NCBI RefSeq assembly: GCF_017614965.1
Contig: NZ_WVUG01000074.1
Location: forward strand, 1 to 32,260
Source of the DNA: Streptomyces griseorubiginosus
GTDB taxonomy: Bacteria > Actinomycetota > Actinomycetes > Streptomycetales > Streptomycetaceae
Length of the DNA: 32,260 nt
Direction of reading: 5' to 3'
A model generated the notes under the pieces. The model was given only the letters and a program-made list of their open reading frames with translations, was not told where the DNA came from and did no database searches. Below are positions 31,672-32,260 of the stretch, in pieces; the first letter of the stretch is position 1, and the number at the start of each line of letters is the position of its first letter. Made by a program: the position numbers and the translations under genes.

Positions 31672-32260
31672 CAACTGAACAACTCCGTGGTGGTCACCGC
31701 GGCCAGACCGCGGTGGGCGAGTCCTTCCAGTACGGCGGGGAGGGCGGCGACCGTGTCCGGATAACCGAAATGCATACTCACCACGGAACCGCCCCGCGCC
31801 TCGGCCAGCACCTTCCGGGTGATGGCGGCGGCACCGGGCCGCGTGTAGTCGAGCGAGTCGACGTCGTACGACAGGACGTGCGGATACCCGGCGTCCCGGG
31901 CCAGACGGGCGACCAGGGGGGAGGCCTGCGGGGCGCGGGAGGGGCGGAACCAGGTGCCGATGGAGCCGGTGAGGTGCCGCAGCCGGTCGGCGCACGCGGT
32001 GATCTCGGTACGGGCCTGGGCCTCGGGCATCGTGTCGACGGCCAGGTGGCGCTGGGTGTGGTTGCCGAGGTCGTGGCCGCCGTCGAGGATGCGGCGGGCG
32101 ATGTCCGGATGCTCGTCCAGCCAGGTGCCGACGGCCAGCACGGTCAGGTGTGCGCCGCGCTTCTCGGCCTCGGTCAGCAGGGAGTGGGCGATGGCGGGGT
32201 CGCCCTGCCCATGGAAGGTGAGGGCGACCCGGGGGCAGTTGCGGGGGCCGGGGATGAGCC
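31671..32260 (-). CDS. polysaccharide deacetylase-like (NodB fold) protein, 5' end outside window
   Basis: The frame is open from the right edge, giving 195 visible residues up to the TGA that overlaps the next gene. Fold hallmarks: the strand VALTFHGQGDP in place of NodB motif 1 (usually TFDDG), motif 2 GNHTQRH with the His-x-x-x-His pair, WFRPSRAPQ in place of RxPY/FRPP, and SVVSMHFGYPDTVAALPAVL at the end. Metal-binding histidines of motif 2 are kept, but the first Asp-Asp is replaced by His-Gly-Gln-Gly-Asp. It may be an altered carbohydrate esterase or a non-catalytic relative. An N-terminal signal, if present, lies outside the window. Confidence 0.85.
   Translation of the reverse strand, partial: LIPGPRNCPRVALTFHGQGDPAIAHSLLTEAEKRGAHLTVLAVGTWLDEHPDIARRILDGGHDLGNHTQRHLAVDTMPEAQARTEITACADRLRHLTGSIGTWFRPSRAPQASPLVARLARDAGYPHVLSYDVDSLDYTRPGAAAITRKVLAEARGGSVVSMHFGYPDTVAALPAVLEGLAHRGLAAVTTTELFS

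Overview
The window is high-GC DNA with strong G/C preference at third codon positions, frequent GTG starts, actinobacterial families (WYL regulators, TIGR03086 proteins, EF-hand proteins, many lipoproteins) and very GC-rich hairpin terminators. From gene content and order I place it in a Streptomyces chromosome, in a core-like stretch resembling the region around gcvT-gcvH-glyA-sdaA and its neighbouring oligopeptide transporter in S. coelicolor. That placement rests on recalled gene order, not on a search. I see no tRNA, rRNA, insertion sequence, prophage or CRISPR array.

Layout. 1-3437: the end of a peptidoglycan amidase gene, a Tat-exported multicopper oxidase and a convergent cysteine desulfurase. 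3640-4897: two small membrane protein genes divergent from a FabR-like TetR regulator, with repeated operator-like elements between them. 4977-7210: a low-complexity lipoprotein, and a WYL regulator divergent from a TIGR03086 protein. 7217-11436: an acyl-CoA thioesterase-like protein, a membrane-anchored esterase overlapping a TRIC-type channel on the opposite strand, and a secreted M1 metallopeptidase. 11641-18051: a five-gene oligopeptide ABC transporter operon on the minus strand, in the order permease C, binding lipoprotein, permease B, ATPase D, ATPase F.

18365-25774 is a serine/glycine island: two tandem SseB-family genes ('enhanced serine sensitivity') and a small P-loop ATPase on the minus strand, then on the plus strand a tandem glycine riboswitch followed by gcvT, gcvH, glyA and sdaA. 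Together these genes turn excess glycine into one-carbon units and serine, and serine into pyruvate. A terminator-like hairpin between glyA and sdaA, and a short leader ORF coupled to gcvT, suggest additional control layers.

26085-32260: a secreted PI-specific phospholipase C, a GH25 lysozyme without a signal peptide, an F420/NADP-type oxidoreductase, a 70-residue EF-hand protein, a MerR regulator divergent from a GNAT acetyltransferase, and a beta-propeller lipoprotein translationally coupled to a polysaccharide deacetylase-like gene that runs off the window.

Most of the window is ordinary housekeeping and accessory content. I do not see a clearly new multi-gene defence or biosynthetic system. 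The best leads are regulatory: the glycine leader with its coupled short ORF, the glyA-sdaA hairpin, the FabR-like operator cluster, and the repeat tail of the transporter ATPase.
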